The notes under the pieces were generated by a model, which saw nothing but the letters and a program-made list of their open reading frames with translations, did no database searches and was not told where the DNA came from. 64,000 nucleotides of DNA from Pogonophryne albipinna (taxonomy: Eukaryota > Chordata > Actinopteri > Perciformes > Artedidraconidae), in NCBI GenBank assembly GCA_028583405.1, contig CM053243.1, forward strand, positions 23,958,867-24,022,866. The letters run 5' to 3'. Positions within the stretch are counted from its first letter, which is position 1; the number at the start of each line of letters is the position of its first letter. Positions 38,301 to 61,133 of the stretch are shown one piece after another. Both the position numbers and the translations under genes were made by a program.

Positions 38301-41300
38301 ATTCTATTGCTTATGGGTATTATACCAACTATGTACCATATGTCGACGTTGATGAGATCCCTCTGGTACAAGGACGTTATAGGAATTAAATGACAATATA
38401 ATATGAAACATTGTTCAAATTCAGAGCGTTATTTCTCTAACCTTTTTTCAATGATGAAAGGTGTAGGTGTGGAGGTTATCAGTGCACCTCTTTGTGTGTG
38501 CAGTTGTGTGCATGTTCTATTGATTAATGTACGTCAACATCTATTATTTGTGTATGTCCTTGCCCATTTTTCTTTTTCTCAATCTGTCTTTTGTCCATGT
38601 TTCTAGAAATGAAATGAGTTGCTATGGGGACTGAGATACTTGTGTGAGAAGGAAGTCGCAAGAGAGAGAAATGTGGCAGTCAGGAGACCACGTGGTATTG
38701 CTTCACACACACGGGTATTACAGGTGTGGTGAAACTCTTACTTTCGTAAAAAGCCTGAGTTTGAGTACATCATGCATATGTATGTGTAAGCCTGTATACA
38801 TGTGTGTCTGTGGTCTTAATGTTCAGGTTTTTCTTCACAGTGAAGTAGCCTGCCATCACTATTTATTCTCTTTTAAGTCTATATGTCACACAAACCCACA
38901 GGGATGTATTCACAAAGACAGTCACCCATCTGTTGTTTGTGTTCGTAAAATAAATAAAAAATAACCCATAATTTTGCTCATAAATGCTGGTAAACCTTTG
39001 TTTACCATCACACAGAGAATGATGGTGTGATCCTTTATGTGTTGACAGGGGTTAAGCGACTGGCCAGTGATAATACAGCTGTTTCAAGCACTCCATCACT
39101 TGATAATTACATTACACTGGTACTCCATTGCTTCCACTCGCTCCCGGTAATCTTGTTAAAATCTCAGTGATTGGAATCGCAGTGACAGAGAGACGAATGA
39201 CAGTGAGGCAGCCGCCCGTGGAGCCCAGGCTCTCTGCGCCTGGCTGAATGTTTTGAAGTGCATTAAGCTTTTGTCATGTAACCATGGAGCTGCATAGGCA
39301 TACAGGTCCTGAAATGCACTTTTAGATGCAGGTATTCCCTTTCTGGTTCCTATCAAAGACATGTCCATTTACTGCGGTTTGCAGTTTTAGCAAGAAGTGA
39401 AGGACCTGCACATTTTCAATTTTTTTTATAACCTAAAAGCAAATACATGAAAACACTACACAATGACAGGGCCAGCTCCATTAAAAGTAAAGATGGCTCC
39501 CCTTTTTCCTTTTAATGTAGCGTCAAGGGCTTTTCATTAAGTTGCTATGCTGCCCTCTGGTGGCCCTTTCTCAATACCCTTTTGTCCCCGTTTTGCTGTA
39601 TAGGGATATTGCTGTTTTTTTGTATTTTCTAGTGTAGAGAACATAGAACATGTAAAAATAAAAGCAAAAAATAAGCATAGGTAAATCTGTTTTAGGCTTC
39701 CTTATCCCTACATTGCTGGTGTATACTTAAAAGTAAAGAACAGTTATTCCCTGATTCCAGACCAGCTCCACTCCGTGACAGGTAGTTTAATTAAAGAAAA
39801 GGTCTGCCCTGGAGCTACTGACCGCCTGGCCTGCCAGACTCAGCCGAGGTAACCAGTATTCATTTGTCATGTGCACGAGTGGCCGACATATTATTTATTA
39901 GTCATTTATATGAACGCCTGACAGCCAACTGCTGTGACAGTGAGACAGGTTTTTAGTGTTTTGTAGGGATAATCAGTGGTAATTATGACTATCTAGCTAT
40001 GACATGATATACATCATCACATCAGGATTGCATACCTCTGAGGTGCAATAAGGCAGAATTAATTATTTTCCCTCAAAACATCATGATGGGGCACATTTTA
40101 CAAGACACAAAGAGAAAGCACTTTACCATTATGAATATATTTAACTCACACTATATAAAATGTTAATATGAATATAAAATATCTATTGAGTATTGAATAT
40201 AAAATATGTATTGTCTATTGGATATCAAATATCTATTGTCAGGTGAAAAAGTAATAATAAAAAAACATTTTTAAACTGGTAATGTGAGAACATCAACATG
40301 TGCTTTGACTTTACATTTTCCACAGGGGACATTTTCTAAAAAGCAACAACAAAATATTTGAAACCTCAACAGAAAATAAATGAATGCATACATCTGGCTC
40401 ACAGCAACATACACAAGAAACATAATCAGTTACCTGAACGCAGCTCATTTCACCTCAAAATAAAATCTGCCTTAATCTGACAGAATGATAAAACACTTGT
40501 GTGTCTCTAATAAGTGTGTCCCCATCTGATGGGCCTCGGGTCCTCATGACCCAGGGGACCAATTTGAGTGGTACACAGCACATGGTGCCCTGTGCTGTAT
40601 TATCGACCCCCCCCACCTCCACCACCATAGCAGTGGGGACAAGAGGAAAGCGGATTAGGGTTCAGTTGTCTTGGCAACCTGAGATGCCATCTGTCATGTG
40701 TGTGCTGATGCACATCGTGTAGCTGAGACATTGTTTTTAATTAAATCATTTTCTCACTGCCAGGCAGGCCTTCTCAAACAGAGCCTCCTGTCAGCATGTA
40801 TTTACCAAGCAGGGTTGAGTTATTAGATGGAGTTACAACTGTTATGTTTTATAACATAAAGGGCTTTAGAACACAAAACTGAACGACTGTAGATTCTTTA
40901 AAACAAAGATTTGACATTAAGGGAAAAACACTTCTTTACTCTCTTGCTAAGAGTTAAAAATGGTTAATATGATCATCTCTGTACGTTCAGTATACGACTA
41001 TAGCCAGCAGCTGATTAGATAATGGTTGAGATGTGTTGGCCTTCTTTTAAAATCTAGGCTGCGTTCCAGATGCTGAGGGACTATGTATTAACTCTGTGGG
41101 TGCTTCTGAGTCATTATTAAATCGGTTTAACAGGTCCTTAAAACATAATCAGTATATCCGCTATACAATACCTGCTCAAAGGCACATTGCTTCTTTAACA
41201 GAGGCAGGATGTGATTCACATCCAGTTTAGCACTAAGCCCAACAACAATTCACTCGAATGGCGTGACTGTGTTTTCTATTTCAGGGGGTGTAGTTCAAAA

Positions 41301-41568
41301 GGTATAACATTTTTTGATAATGTCTAATCTTAAATGCATGTAGCATGAAGCAAGACTAAAGAATGAATACACACAGTCATTCATATTAACAAAAGCATAG
41401 GTCAGAATGAATGTTAACCAGTGCAAATGAGCAGGGGGGAGGCAGCGGAGTGTACAGATGGAGGGAGAGGGGAGTGTCTGAGAGATGTGGTGACATGAGG
41501 GACCCGTCTCCTGGGAGAGGGCGGCAAATGAACCAGCAGCCACACCTGGGACCCCCCCACCCAACACA

Positions 41569-41583
41569 CACACACACACACAC
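41569..41583. repeat. Short (CA)n run
   Basis: Seven to eight CA units following a C-rich segment in the slc17a6-gas2 spacer. Confidence 0.85.
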
Positions 41584-44077
41584 ATGGAGGTAAGAATGAT
41601 GCTGCTTCTGCTACATAAATGAAAATGAGGAAATGTAATTAAACCCACACAATCCTGGCAGCAGTAATCAAAATATTAATGAGCAAGAAGTATTACAATA
41701 AATATAGTTGTAATTACAGCTAATGAGAGATTTATCTCTAGAAGATTGTTTGTTACTTTCTCTTTTGTTCCCCCTTGCCTGCACTCCTGTTGTTTTTTTG
41801 AACTGTAACAGCTTTTTATTTTATTAAAAGATTGCTTTAATTTACATCCCCTTACCGGCCTTCTTATTTATACTGCTTTTGGGTCCGCAATCTACGATGT
41901 TTCACAAAAATTGAAAGACATATAGGGCTCTCGATAAAACACTTTTCAAAAAAGCAACATTGTGAAGTCTCCAGACAGACATCATACATTTAATTAAAAG
42001 AGTACTAAAATGAAATATTGAATTAAGGAGAGCACGCAGATTCAGTGTGGAGTATGAACAGTGTTCGTCCTGCTTGTAAATCTTTTCATGTTCCTACTAT
42101 GGAAAGTTGGATTTCAGCTGTGTTGCTACGGAAACCAAGTTTACTTTACCACACCAATAAAGTTCAACTTGAGCCAAATGTCATAGTTCTTCATATTACA
42201 GTATACAACACCTCGGACAACTTTTTCTATTTAAACCTTTTTGCTCAAAACGTTACAAAGAAAACCCACCAAACCGGTTGTTTGTGTTGATTTTGTTCCT
42301 CCTATTCTAACGTGTCTCCAGCAGTCTACCTTGTAAGCTGACACCACAGTCTTGCAGCAGGCGTGTACAGAGTGTGTGTTAAAAGTGACGGCAGCCTGCA
42401 CCTTGTTACAGTGTTGTCTGTACTTACATGTGGAGGACCTGGGGGCGATGCACATCTGGCAGAGAGTGATGTGTGTATGTCTGTGAGAGGAAAACTGTGG
42501 AGAACATACTGCGGGGACATTTTTATGAAAAGCAAATCTTTTGAAGAAACCGGCTGTTACTTTTAGCATCCAGTAAGTACATTTACACTTTTTGTTAAGA
42601 AGTTATGATTGTTGCACCTGTTGACAATTATGATGTTATAAAAGAAAAACACATAGTAATGTCAATCAAATATCTATACAGATTTTCTCACAGTTTCTAC
42701 CAACTTTTTCTAAATTTAAATTATAGTTTAAAATGTATTATTGTGTATGACAGGAATAACATAAATGTCAGATTCAATATAATTGGTCTAAAATTATTGA
42801 AAAGTTCCTCACAGAACTGTTTAGCTTTACATTTACAGGATTTTAAGCACTGTTAATGTTTTATTTCCCCCTTTTTCTTACAGTTAATATTTTTTAAAAT
42901 AAGTAGTTTAAGAAAAACAACATACAGTCATAAAAGTGTGTTTGAATGTGAGTTATCATCACTTTAGCGCTCAGTATATAAACACAGAAATGAATCCTCC
43001 AACATGTGCATGAGGTCTGGCCTCAGTAGCAAAAAAACGAAAGAAAATGTAGTCAGCGTCACTGAGTCAGAGCTCTCTCAATGAGCAGACTGTTCAGAGG
43101 TGATCATTGTTTATTTCATCAACCTCACAATGAAACAATCAATCAAAAAGGCTTTTACTTTTTTAAATCTTGTGCCAAAATTGTATTTTAATGTGTTTTA
43201 ATGGACCTGGAGCACAGTAAGGCTCCAGTGTTCAGGGAGCAGCGGGTGGCCGACCTTTCAATCCTGTGTTGATATGAAGTTTATTTAGTCTAGCAGCAGC
43301 TGAAGGAAAGCACAGGGTGAGATGGTGAGAACAGAGCTTTAGCTGAAACCTATTATACTCATTCAATACTCTCTATTCATTCACTAGTTTTACATTACCT
43401 CTTTAGGCTGTACTACAAAGTGACACCTGAGACAGCTGATGGACAAGCTACAGCTGCCAGCAGTGCTGTTGGACATCGACTGGAAGTTATTAATGATATT
43501 TTATGAATAGTTTTTTCAACAGAGTGAGAAATACTATCAGAGAGATACTGAGGCTTTGAAGACAAAAGCATAATGCATCAGCCAGCAAGGCAATACATTA
43601 ACATTGCTTTGACTGAAAAATGTTTGTAGAAACAGCAAGACATGTTGCAGACTGAAGTGATTATTCGTTCAGGGACAGATTTGCTTCTTTATTTCCTAAG
43701 TAAACATTAAGGCACTGCCAAGCATGTAAGAAAAACTGAATGTTGTTAACTAGTTGTGAAGTTAGTTGTTTACCAGACATGAGCTCTGGTTTCATTCTTC
43801 TGAGTTATGCTGAAGGCCACATGAAACCAAATCATAAATCATTTTACAGTGCGTGTTCAGGTATTTAAGCCAATGCCTCAGCTCAGATCTGTCATTTTGC
43901 ACACATTTTTGCACACTGGTTTGTAATTCAAACAGTTTTCCCCCCAACAACTGTTTTTACAGTGAAGATGTTCGCTTTTAAAAAACACAATTAGAGGCTG
44001 TACCACTGATGCAAATCTAACTTAAAGGCTGTGCAAAGTAATTGCAGTGAAATAGAAACATTTATACATGCATGGGC

Positions 44078-44078
<1 letters not shown>

Positions 44079-44169
<91 letters not shown>

Positions 44170-44170
44170 G
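44079..44170. repeat. (TG)n microsatellite
   Basis: About 86 bases of uninterrupted TG, ending TGCGTGTGGG, in the slc17a6-gas2 spacer. Confidence 0.95.
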
Positions 44171-45884
44171 GGTCATGGTGTTTACAGACTTACCCTCAGT
44201 ATATCAGGAGTATAAAGGCTTCTAGTGTCTGACAGCTAGGCCCTGACGCTGACCTTTGCCTTCCCTTCCCTGCAGAGCCGTCCTGTAGCAAAGGTGTGAT
44301 TATTGCACCTGGATGTTTTGTTAGAGACAGGAGCTCTCATGCCCTGCTGGTCAACCTGTAAACCAGCCTCAAACTTGGCAGGCAGCCCCCTCTACAATAT
44401 ACTCTGTCCAACGTCTACATGTTTAGTTTACAAAGGAGCCTTTTCACTATGTCCAGTCAGAACTGTGTGTCTACAACATCCCAACACAACCTAAGGACAT
44501 AATTCACTGACGTATTTCCTCTGTTATCTTGTGCAGGGATTTGTCACCTGTTGTGCGCTGTTATAAGGCAACAATACAACAAACTATTTGAACTTGTAAT
44601 GACGTTCTACAACATTGAGCTACAGGTACTTTGCTGCAAAAACACAGGTGGTATACAACTAAGTGAGCTCTGAAAGCCAGCTGTGATGCTGCCTGTCTAG
44701 GTCCCAAACATCTGCCCTCCAGATGTTATTTTACTTAACAGTTCTACATAAATAAAGTCTTTGTTAGAGATAAGACTTCCATTATAAATGCTAGCAGCTC
44801 AATTGATGGCAATGTGGCTTTGTACTCAGTGGGCCTGTTCACTGGATGCTTTGCCATCAACATTTAACAGACAGGCAATGTTCCCTTCATGAGGAATTGT
44901 TATAAATTAGGTGATTTCTTCACTTTCCCTCATCAGTGAATAAACATGTTTGTACATTTGGTTTATAGCTAAACTATATAGTATTTGGATGGAAAACAAC
45001 ATAATTGTTACTCGTGTTAGCATTTTCCTCAAAGCCAAGCTGTACCTTACAACACAATGAAAGGTCAAATAGTTGCTGCCGTAAAATAACTTTCTTGAAG
45101 TTCCTCTTTCTTGTTGGCATCAAAGAAGCCTACTGGTACTTTCTTTGAAACCAAAATTGCAGCCCATTGCATTGTTTTCGGTCTGGATCCCCGCTCAGTC
45201 TTGTTACTCTAACTTTAAAGTCAATTATCTGGCACAAACCAAGCCTCTGTCTCCACTGTATATATTACTCAGCAGATCCAGTGTCCTGCTGCATGTGTTG
45301 TTTTCTTAATTCCAGCTGATTAACAGCGAGTATTACTGGCAGTCGGAGCATGTCTCTGCATGGGGCTGAGCTTTATGATGGAGGCTGCCCTGGGAACAGG
45401 ACAAATGAGCCATATAGCAGCACCTGGAGATTGGCTCAGGGCTGTAGTTGAACATATTATTAAACCTGCAGTCAGTCAGTTTAATCCATTTGATTAATGA
45501 CTGTGTGTTGTTGTGAGTGTAGTGTATGTGCATGGAACCCAGGGAATGCATTTGGCTTGTATTCTTGCTTTAGTGCATGACAGCTCTGTATATTTAACTT
45601 AAAATAATCCATCATTCTTATTCTCAAAAACCATTATTTTTGGGTGGTTAACATGGTTAACAATTCCCCTTTTGGTGGTTAACAGCTGAACATGTCTAAA
45701 ACAGAAAAGAGCGACTTTTACCCTAAATGACTTTAGAAAATATCCACCTTTTTTGCTCTGATGCATTTGTATTGTGTCCACAATCCCTTACTCTTTTGGA
45801 ATAAATCAATTTACAGAAATATAGAATATAAAAAATCAAGAAGATACTATAAGTGATCTCGACAATAAAACAGTTTAGTGCTGG

Positions 45885-46440
45885 ATGTACAAAGATATTA
45901 ATAGGAGGAGGTGCAAAACAGAAAAACGAATTAACCGTCTGGTCTTCAACCTTCCTAAATTCTCCCACACCACGCCGCTCCTCCGCTCCCTCCGCTCCCT
46001 CCACTGGCTTCCGGTAACTGCTAGAATCCACTTCAAGACAATGGTACTTGCGTACCATGCTGCGAATGGATCTGGTCCTTCCTACATCCAGGACATGGTT
46101 AAACCGTACACCCCAGCACGTGCACTCCGCTCTGCATCAACCAAACGGCTCGCTGCACCCTCGCTGCGAAGGGGACCCAAGTTCCCATCAGCAAAAACAC
46201 GTGGGTTTGCTATCCTGGCTCCAAAATGGTGGAATGAGCTCTCCATTGACATCAGGACAGCAGATAGCTTACACACCTTCCGGCGCAGACTGAAAACTCA
46301 TCTCTTTCGACTCCACTTCGAGCCATAGAACTATTAACAAAGCACTTCTAATACTACTAAAGGACTGGCTTACCTAAAGCCAGTTGAGTAGCACTTGACA
46401 TGTTTTTGCTCTATGGTCTTCTGATCAGGGCTCTATAAAT
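45885..46440 (+). mobile_element. LINE 3' fragment, C-terminus of reverse-transcriptase ORF (copy 1)
   Basis: A continuous frame 45885-46328 contains LHWLPVTARIHFKTMVLAY, GPSYIQDMVKPY, LRSASTKRL, FAILAPKWWNELS and RRRLKTHLFRLHF. This is the typical C-terminal end of L2/CR1-group LINE ORF2 proteins in fish. The catalytic reverse-transcriptase core is absent, so this is a 5'-truncated dead copy, not a host gene. The 3' part continues into GGACTGGCTTACCTAAAGCC, an inverted-repeat phrase shared with copy 2. Confidence 0.85.
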
Positions 46441-47064
46441 AAAGAACTACGGCAGATCTGTAATATTTAATGCAGCCGAACCGTGTATTACAATGACGTT
46501 ATGTGATGACTTTCAAAGAGAAAAGAAAGAACACTCGGAATTAAATATTATTACTATTTTAAAATGTTTTCCGGATTTCATATCATAAAAACACCAAATC
46601 CCAGCATGCATTGCGGCTAATACATCCAATCAGCGAGCTTAAACCATAGTTGAGGATCTTGGGTAATCACTCGAAATGCCTACCTGTTTCCGGTTATTTT
46701 TATTTTGAAATTCAGTTCCTGACGGACGCCAAAAAAGCACGAGATTATGAAATTAAAGCAATAAATAAAAGCAAGGATAATTGTGTGTTATTTTGAAAAG
46801 AATAACAAATTAGAAGGAAAAAAAGATTTAAAAAATACAGATTTCAGTATCCTGAGGCTCTGAGCCCCATTTATTTTCCTCACAGACGGCAACAAAAGTC
46901 CGAAATTATACGATTTAAAATAAAAACAATAGTTATGGCTTGATATTGAGTAAGAACATGTTTTTATGAACCACACAGCTTCCGGTCTTCCAAGACCCGA
47001 CCGGAGAAAAAGACGTGCTGCAGGCACGAAACACATTACCAGTAGAAATACATTGCTTTTAAAA

Positions 47065-47147
47065 TCGTGCTGTGCAACACGAAAAAAGGGGATAATCGTG
47101 TTGGTGAACACAAATCAATATATTAAAAATCGTGTTGGTGAACACGA
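47065..47147. repeat. Three related small hairpins
   Basis: TCGTGCTGTGCAACACGA (47065-47082), TCGTGTTGGTGAACACA (47096-47112) and TCGTGTTGGTGAACACGA (47130-47147) are each self-complementary in the arms, with short loops. The last two are near-identical. They lie between the two LINE fragments, in sequence without other identity. Confidence 0.6.
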
Positions 47148-47254
47148 AATGCCGTGAGACTGGGTTGCGTATCCTTGAAGTCAAGGCAGCTCACTAGTGC
47201 ATTCCATGTTTACAAATTGTCATAAGAAGCATCAAGCAAAGCATTAAGATTTAC

Positions 47255-47620
47255 ATGACATGTGGGTTTGCTATCCTGGCTCCAAAATGGTGGAATGAGC
47301 TCCCCATTGAAATCAGGACAGCAGAAAGCTTTCACATCTTCCGGCGCAGACTGAAAACTCATCTCTTTCGACTCCACTTCGAGCGATAGAATTACTAACA
47401 AAGAACTGCTAACAGAGCACTTATATACTAATAAAGGACTGGCTTACCTAAAGCCAGTTGAGTAGCACTTGAAATGTTTGGCTCTATGAAACCTGATGTA
47501 CTTATATGATTCTGTTTTCTTCAAGGTTGTGTCTTCCTGGTCGAATACTACTTATTGTAAGTCGCTTTGGATAAAAGCGTCAGCTAAATGCAATGTAATG
47601 TAATGTAACATGATGAACTT
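47255..47620 (+). mobile_element. LINE 3' end (copy 2) with full tail
   Basis: From 47258 the sequence follows copy 1 closely (GTGGGTTTGCTATCCTGGCT, FAILAPKWWNEL in translation, GGACTGGCTTACCTAAAGCC). It then continues to a complete 3' tail GTAAGTCGCTTTGGATAAAA ending in AATGTAATGTAATGTAA short tandem repeats. It is 5'-truncated and dead. The short tandem-repeat end is typical of L2-clade LINEs. Confidence 0.85.
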
Positions 47621-47988
47621 GTGTTTATTTTAATTTTATTTGTGGTAAAGTTTCTCCTTCACTTGTTTTATCACTTTCTATTAATTGAAAGCCTCCCATG
47701 TGTTAGATCCTTACGTGTCGTCTCACTTGTGATTTGTAATGGTCTGTTTCTTAATGTGGTACCAAGGTCTCTTAAAAGACAAACCAGGTTGGACTAAGTT
47801 CACCATTGACTAGATTCACCATTGACGGCTCACCATAGGACTCGCGCAGAATTAAGAAACTCAGACAAATGCATGCAATGCAGATTTCAGCTCAGTTGAT
47901 TTAAATTCTTGATTGCTAGCCAAATCTTAAACCCTCCTAATTGTGATCTTTAATTTGGTCTAGGGTCCCTCAAAGCCCGACAGACGTC

Positions 47989-56857
<8,869 letters not shown>

Positions 56858-57595
56858 ACTCTCAAACTCACTCTCACTTTAGTAGCCGCGGACATTTCAC
56901 TTACTAGTCAAACCAAACTGTATGGTCAATGATCGTTTTTTAATTCAAGATTAAAAGAAAATCCAACTTTTTCTATTGAATAAGCGAGATATGATGTCCT
57001 TATCTCATTTGATCTGTATGAGTTAGCCAACCTACTGTAACAACTTGGCAGTGAAGCTGCATTATTGCATTATGAGTCGTTAAAGTAAATTAATTGGTAT
57101 CTAATTTAATTATCTTTTAATAGTCTAAGTCAAGAAAAAGAGTGAGTGCTTCCCCTTTTTTGAGACTTATATGATAATAAACACTATATCGTTGGGTGGG
57201 AAGTATTGTTGAATAAAAGCAATCTAATAGATGACTCAGGGCTGTGAGACAATTCTTCACTATTTTCTGACATTTATAAGACATGAAATAGAGAATATTA
57301 CGAAATATTTATCAATCATGAAACTAATTTTCCGCTGCTGAACTACAGGACGTTTACAATAATGTCAATATGAGTTAAATGATACATTTGTTCTGATGTC
57401 GTTCAGTTTCTAAAATATGTGTTTATGGTACTGTAGTATATATTTTTTATTTCTGAGCTTTTGTATTTTGTTCTTGCAGCTGTTTGAGTAGTAGTCGTTG
57501 AGTAGTGCATTTTTTGTATTCTATGTGGAGGTATGTTTGTGTATTTTACTGGATAAAACCTGTGTTACAAATAAACTTTAAAAAAAAATGGATCT
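56858..57595 (+). other. gas2 3' UTR with polyadenylation signal
   Basis: AATAAA at 57570-57575 is followed closely by an A-run and a GT-rich stretch, a good cleavage context. This gives a 3' UTR of about 0.73 kb. Confidence 0.65.
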
Positions 57596-60500
57596 TTGGT
57601 GTTTGGAAGATACTAATTCTTGTTTGTCTTAAATTACAGCTTATAACATTTACTTTTTAATTCATCATGCTCTGTCATGAATTTAATATTCTCTAACATT
57701 TAATGGATACAAAAAGTTATTGTATATTTCGTCACTTTTATATTATGAGCGTGTAGCATACATTTCCTTTCCTCAGGCTTTAAGAGGCAAATACACAAAC
57801 GTCAAGTCCTCCCTCTAGATGGCACCATGTCCTAAGTGACAAAAGGCCAAGCCTCACCTCCATGTTTATCTGGAGGAGGGTGCTGTCATCCCTGGGATAT
57901 TCATCTCTTATGTAGACTGGAAATCGGTTTTCAGTCCCATGAACTACCTCATGCCCACAGATAGTACAGCACTAAACAAATCGATGTCTCATCAGCACGA
58001 TTTGGAGAGTCACATATTCAATGTTTCAAGATTAAAGGACAGTTAGTGGGGAAGATTCAGAAGCAAGTGTACAACTTTGGAGAGCTGAAACTGCAGAAAA
58101 CAAACAAAAAGTCACCACACTTTAGTAATTACATGTTTTATTTCAGTAAAATAAATTAATCAAAAATGGACACAAGTTTTAATATATTGAAAGAAACTAA
58201 CTGTAATGAGATCATGCAAGACTGTAATGTCTTTTTAGTTCCCACATAACATCTGTGGATTGAACCAGTATAAATGACTTGTAGAAAATAATAGCTGTGC
58301 TACTGAAACAAGTGCCACTCTGAACGGAGGCGTTTTCACAGGGCATCGCTCATCGCACAGAGTACATTTCTATGTTCCTCATGTAAAACAGAACAGACGA
58401 AAATTGCCACTTGAAAGGGATTTTACAACAATTTGAAATACATTGTTACACTGTGTTTACCTCATTTCTTCTTTAAAGCACATCATTTTGTAATGTTATG
58501 TCAATCTTGCTACTGTGTGCTTCTGTTATTCTGTAATGTAACTCAAATCAATTGCAATTTTTTTTCTTGAAATACAGACATTTAAATGATGTTGGTTTAC
58601 TTGAATTGTACCATTTTAGATATGGGGGGCGTAAACATATGCTTTCATTTTTTTTCTCTCGTAATTTTCTTCCTGCACATGTGCAGTGGTGGCACTGTAC
58701 TGGAAATGTCAGATTTCCAACTATAATACACAAAAAGTTAGAGTAAGAGTTGTGTGCAATTGTGCTTTAGTCCTAACAACACATTATACTTGCACCATGT
58801 ACTTATACATTACATGTTACTGCTTACAGTAATACTTATATTACTGTGCATCAGTTTGGGTGTGAACTTACAACTTTATAAAACCAAAACACCAAATAGC
58901 ATTGCATTCTGTGAGTCGCAGGATGCCAGAAAGTACACTGACTCAGTTGTTAGTGTAATGTCCACAAATATAAATATTATTATATTTATGGTATGTCCTT
59001 GTTTCTGGCATACATATTTTCACAATAAGAGCCTAGACCAACTGAACCTAAACACACAACATTGTATGAACCCAAACTCTTTGTAAAAGACACAACAGGG
59101 TGCTTATTACATGCTCTGATCATCTTTAGCTCCTGTTTGTGACCTAGCAAACATATAATGTATAACTCCACCTGCTCAGACTTTAGGTGTACAGGCTTTT
59201 ATGAGACCCAGCAAAGTGCAAAGATTCAACAAGACACTGTAGATACATTTTTCAATCATGCCTCAGGTAATTTCCTCGACTTCTGAAGAGTGGTAGCCTC
59301 GTGAGGAGGTTAATGGTGATGGTGAAAGGACTGAACATCACACACAGTGTTATTAACACACATTTGAACACCTTTTTTTCTAAGAAAGTTAATAGCTGAT
59401 AGAATATCTCATGACTCATCTTCAGCAGTTTATAAAAACATCATCACACATGGCTGTAATATTCTTGTTAACTTGTAGTGAGTTTGAAAACTGAAAAATA
59501 AATGACTTCTAATGACTGGGGGGGGGAAATTATATTTGCCTAACAGAAAACTGTCTGCTGTGAGTTATCATCTTCCACAAGTGCCACCGAGAGAATTGTT
59601 ACCTTTCCATTTAACACAGTTTACATGCTTTACTCCGTGGCCTCATCCATACCCCATACTATGAAGTGTACACTTTTGTAAGTTAGTATACAATAATAGG
59701 TGTGTTTTACTGATTTGTACTCATCACACACAATTTGTTCGCCACACCTCAGCCCTGTTAATGAAAATGGCACTTTCTACTTGTTAGTTTGTTGTTTTTG
59801 AAATGTTGTACATTAACACAACACTTGAAATCGAGTCATATCATTATAAACATATATTCATTTTCTTGTTTTCCCTGTGACAGCACACCCCAATTAAGTA
59901 TTTGGAATACAGCTCTTCAGTTACGTAACTGCAGTCCTCTCTAAATTACTATTTGTGCTTTTTCGACATTAGTTTGGGAAGTATTTTTTATCCAACCTTT
60001 GAATCACAAGTAGTATGCATAGTACATAATATGTACAATTTAGTAAGTGAGTACACATTAAATACTTAATGCTGAAGAAACGATACAAGATGTGTTCCAC
60101 ACATCAATCAAATTGGGAATTTAGATTGCCTGGTCAAAAACTTTTCATGTTTCATTATGCCCATGTATTTTTTTGTATAAAGCTCCTCCATTTCTAGTGC
60201 TCATTGCAGTAAAGTCAATATATTCAGCTAGTTCAATTTTGTAGCGAGTAGTGACCCAAATTGTGGCCAATATATGAGGACACTTTGGCCTCTACCAATG
60301 TGTGATGTTACTATGAGAGCAGAGGAGGATTTGCAACACAGATTGTGCTTCTGTTTTTAGCTACATCAATGAAGTTGCCTTTTTCCCTCTAAAATGGCTT
60401 AACTTGCTTGTATTACCCTTTAAAGGCTGACAAAAATTGAAAGCAAATAATGGAGCAATGAAATACTTCATTTACACTTTGGTTTCTTGTTTTGCTCCAT

Positions 60501-61063
60501 CAGCAAACAAATGGGTTGTGTCTGTCAGTTTGGTACCACAAAATACTACTGAATCCAATAATGGATTAATCCTCAAACCACCGGCCTGTGACTCTTTATC
60601 CTCTCCTCACTGTATGCCATCACCTCGAAACAAACAGAAAACAACCTTTCTTATTCAAAATCTACTTTACACAAACAATGATCTGGATCTACAGAGAGAT
60701 GCCTTTGTACATATAGACTCTTTAAAGAAGCATCAAATTATTTTCTTTTCAATGAAGATCTACTTTAGTTTATTTTATGTAACTGACACGCTGTTAGATC
60801 CATTCTGTGCTCTGCAGAGGCTGCAGACGTCAACTCCGGGGTCATGTTTGATATCAGTTAGTGTGCTACACCAAAGATAAGCAATGGGCAGTCAACGGCC
60901 GATTTTTTTATCATTACGAACAATAACACAGCACACATCACTCGACTGAAAGAGGAATTCTGACGAGACGCTCAGGCCTGATGTGTGTTTCTTTTTTTCC
61001 ATATGGAGGATTTCTTCCATGATTCATCCAGAGTAATTGAGTATGCGTGGAAAAGCATGTTCT

Positions 61064-61133
<70 letters not shown>

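Larger units (their letters stand above)
30861..47960. other. Gene-poor spacer between slc17a6 and gas2
   Basis: About 17 kb without a supportable gene. It holds a CT run, a repeat-derived nuclear-receptor palindrome, a SINE, several GT/CA runs, two LINE 3' ends and unexplained small hairpins, listed separately. No FANCF-like long single-exon frame is present. Stretches such as 39790-39990 look less AT-rich and could be conserved non-coding sequence, but this cannot be judged from one genome. Confidence 0.6.

Noticed and set aside
45885..46328. A 147-residue frame as a host protein gene between slc17a6 and gas2.
   Set aside because: Its motifs are those of the C-terminal end of a fish LINE ORF2, and a second truncated copy lies 1.06 kb downstream.
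29000..47900. FANCF expected between slc17a6 and gas2 by human synteny.
   Set aside because: No long single-exon frame or recognisable FANCF-like sequence was seen on either strand.
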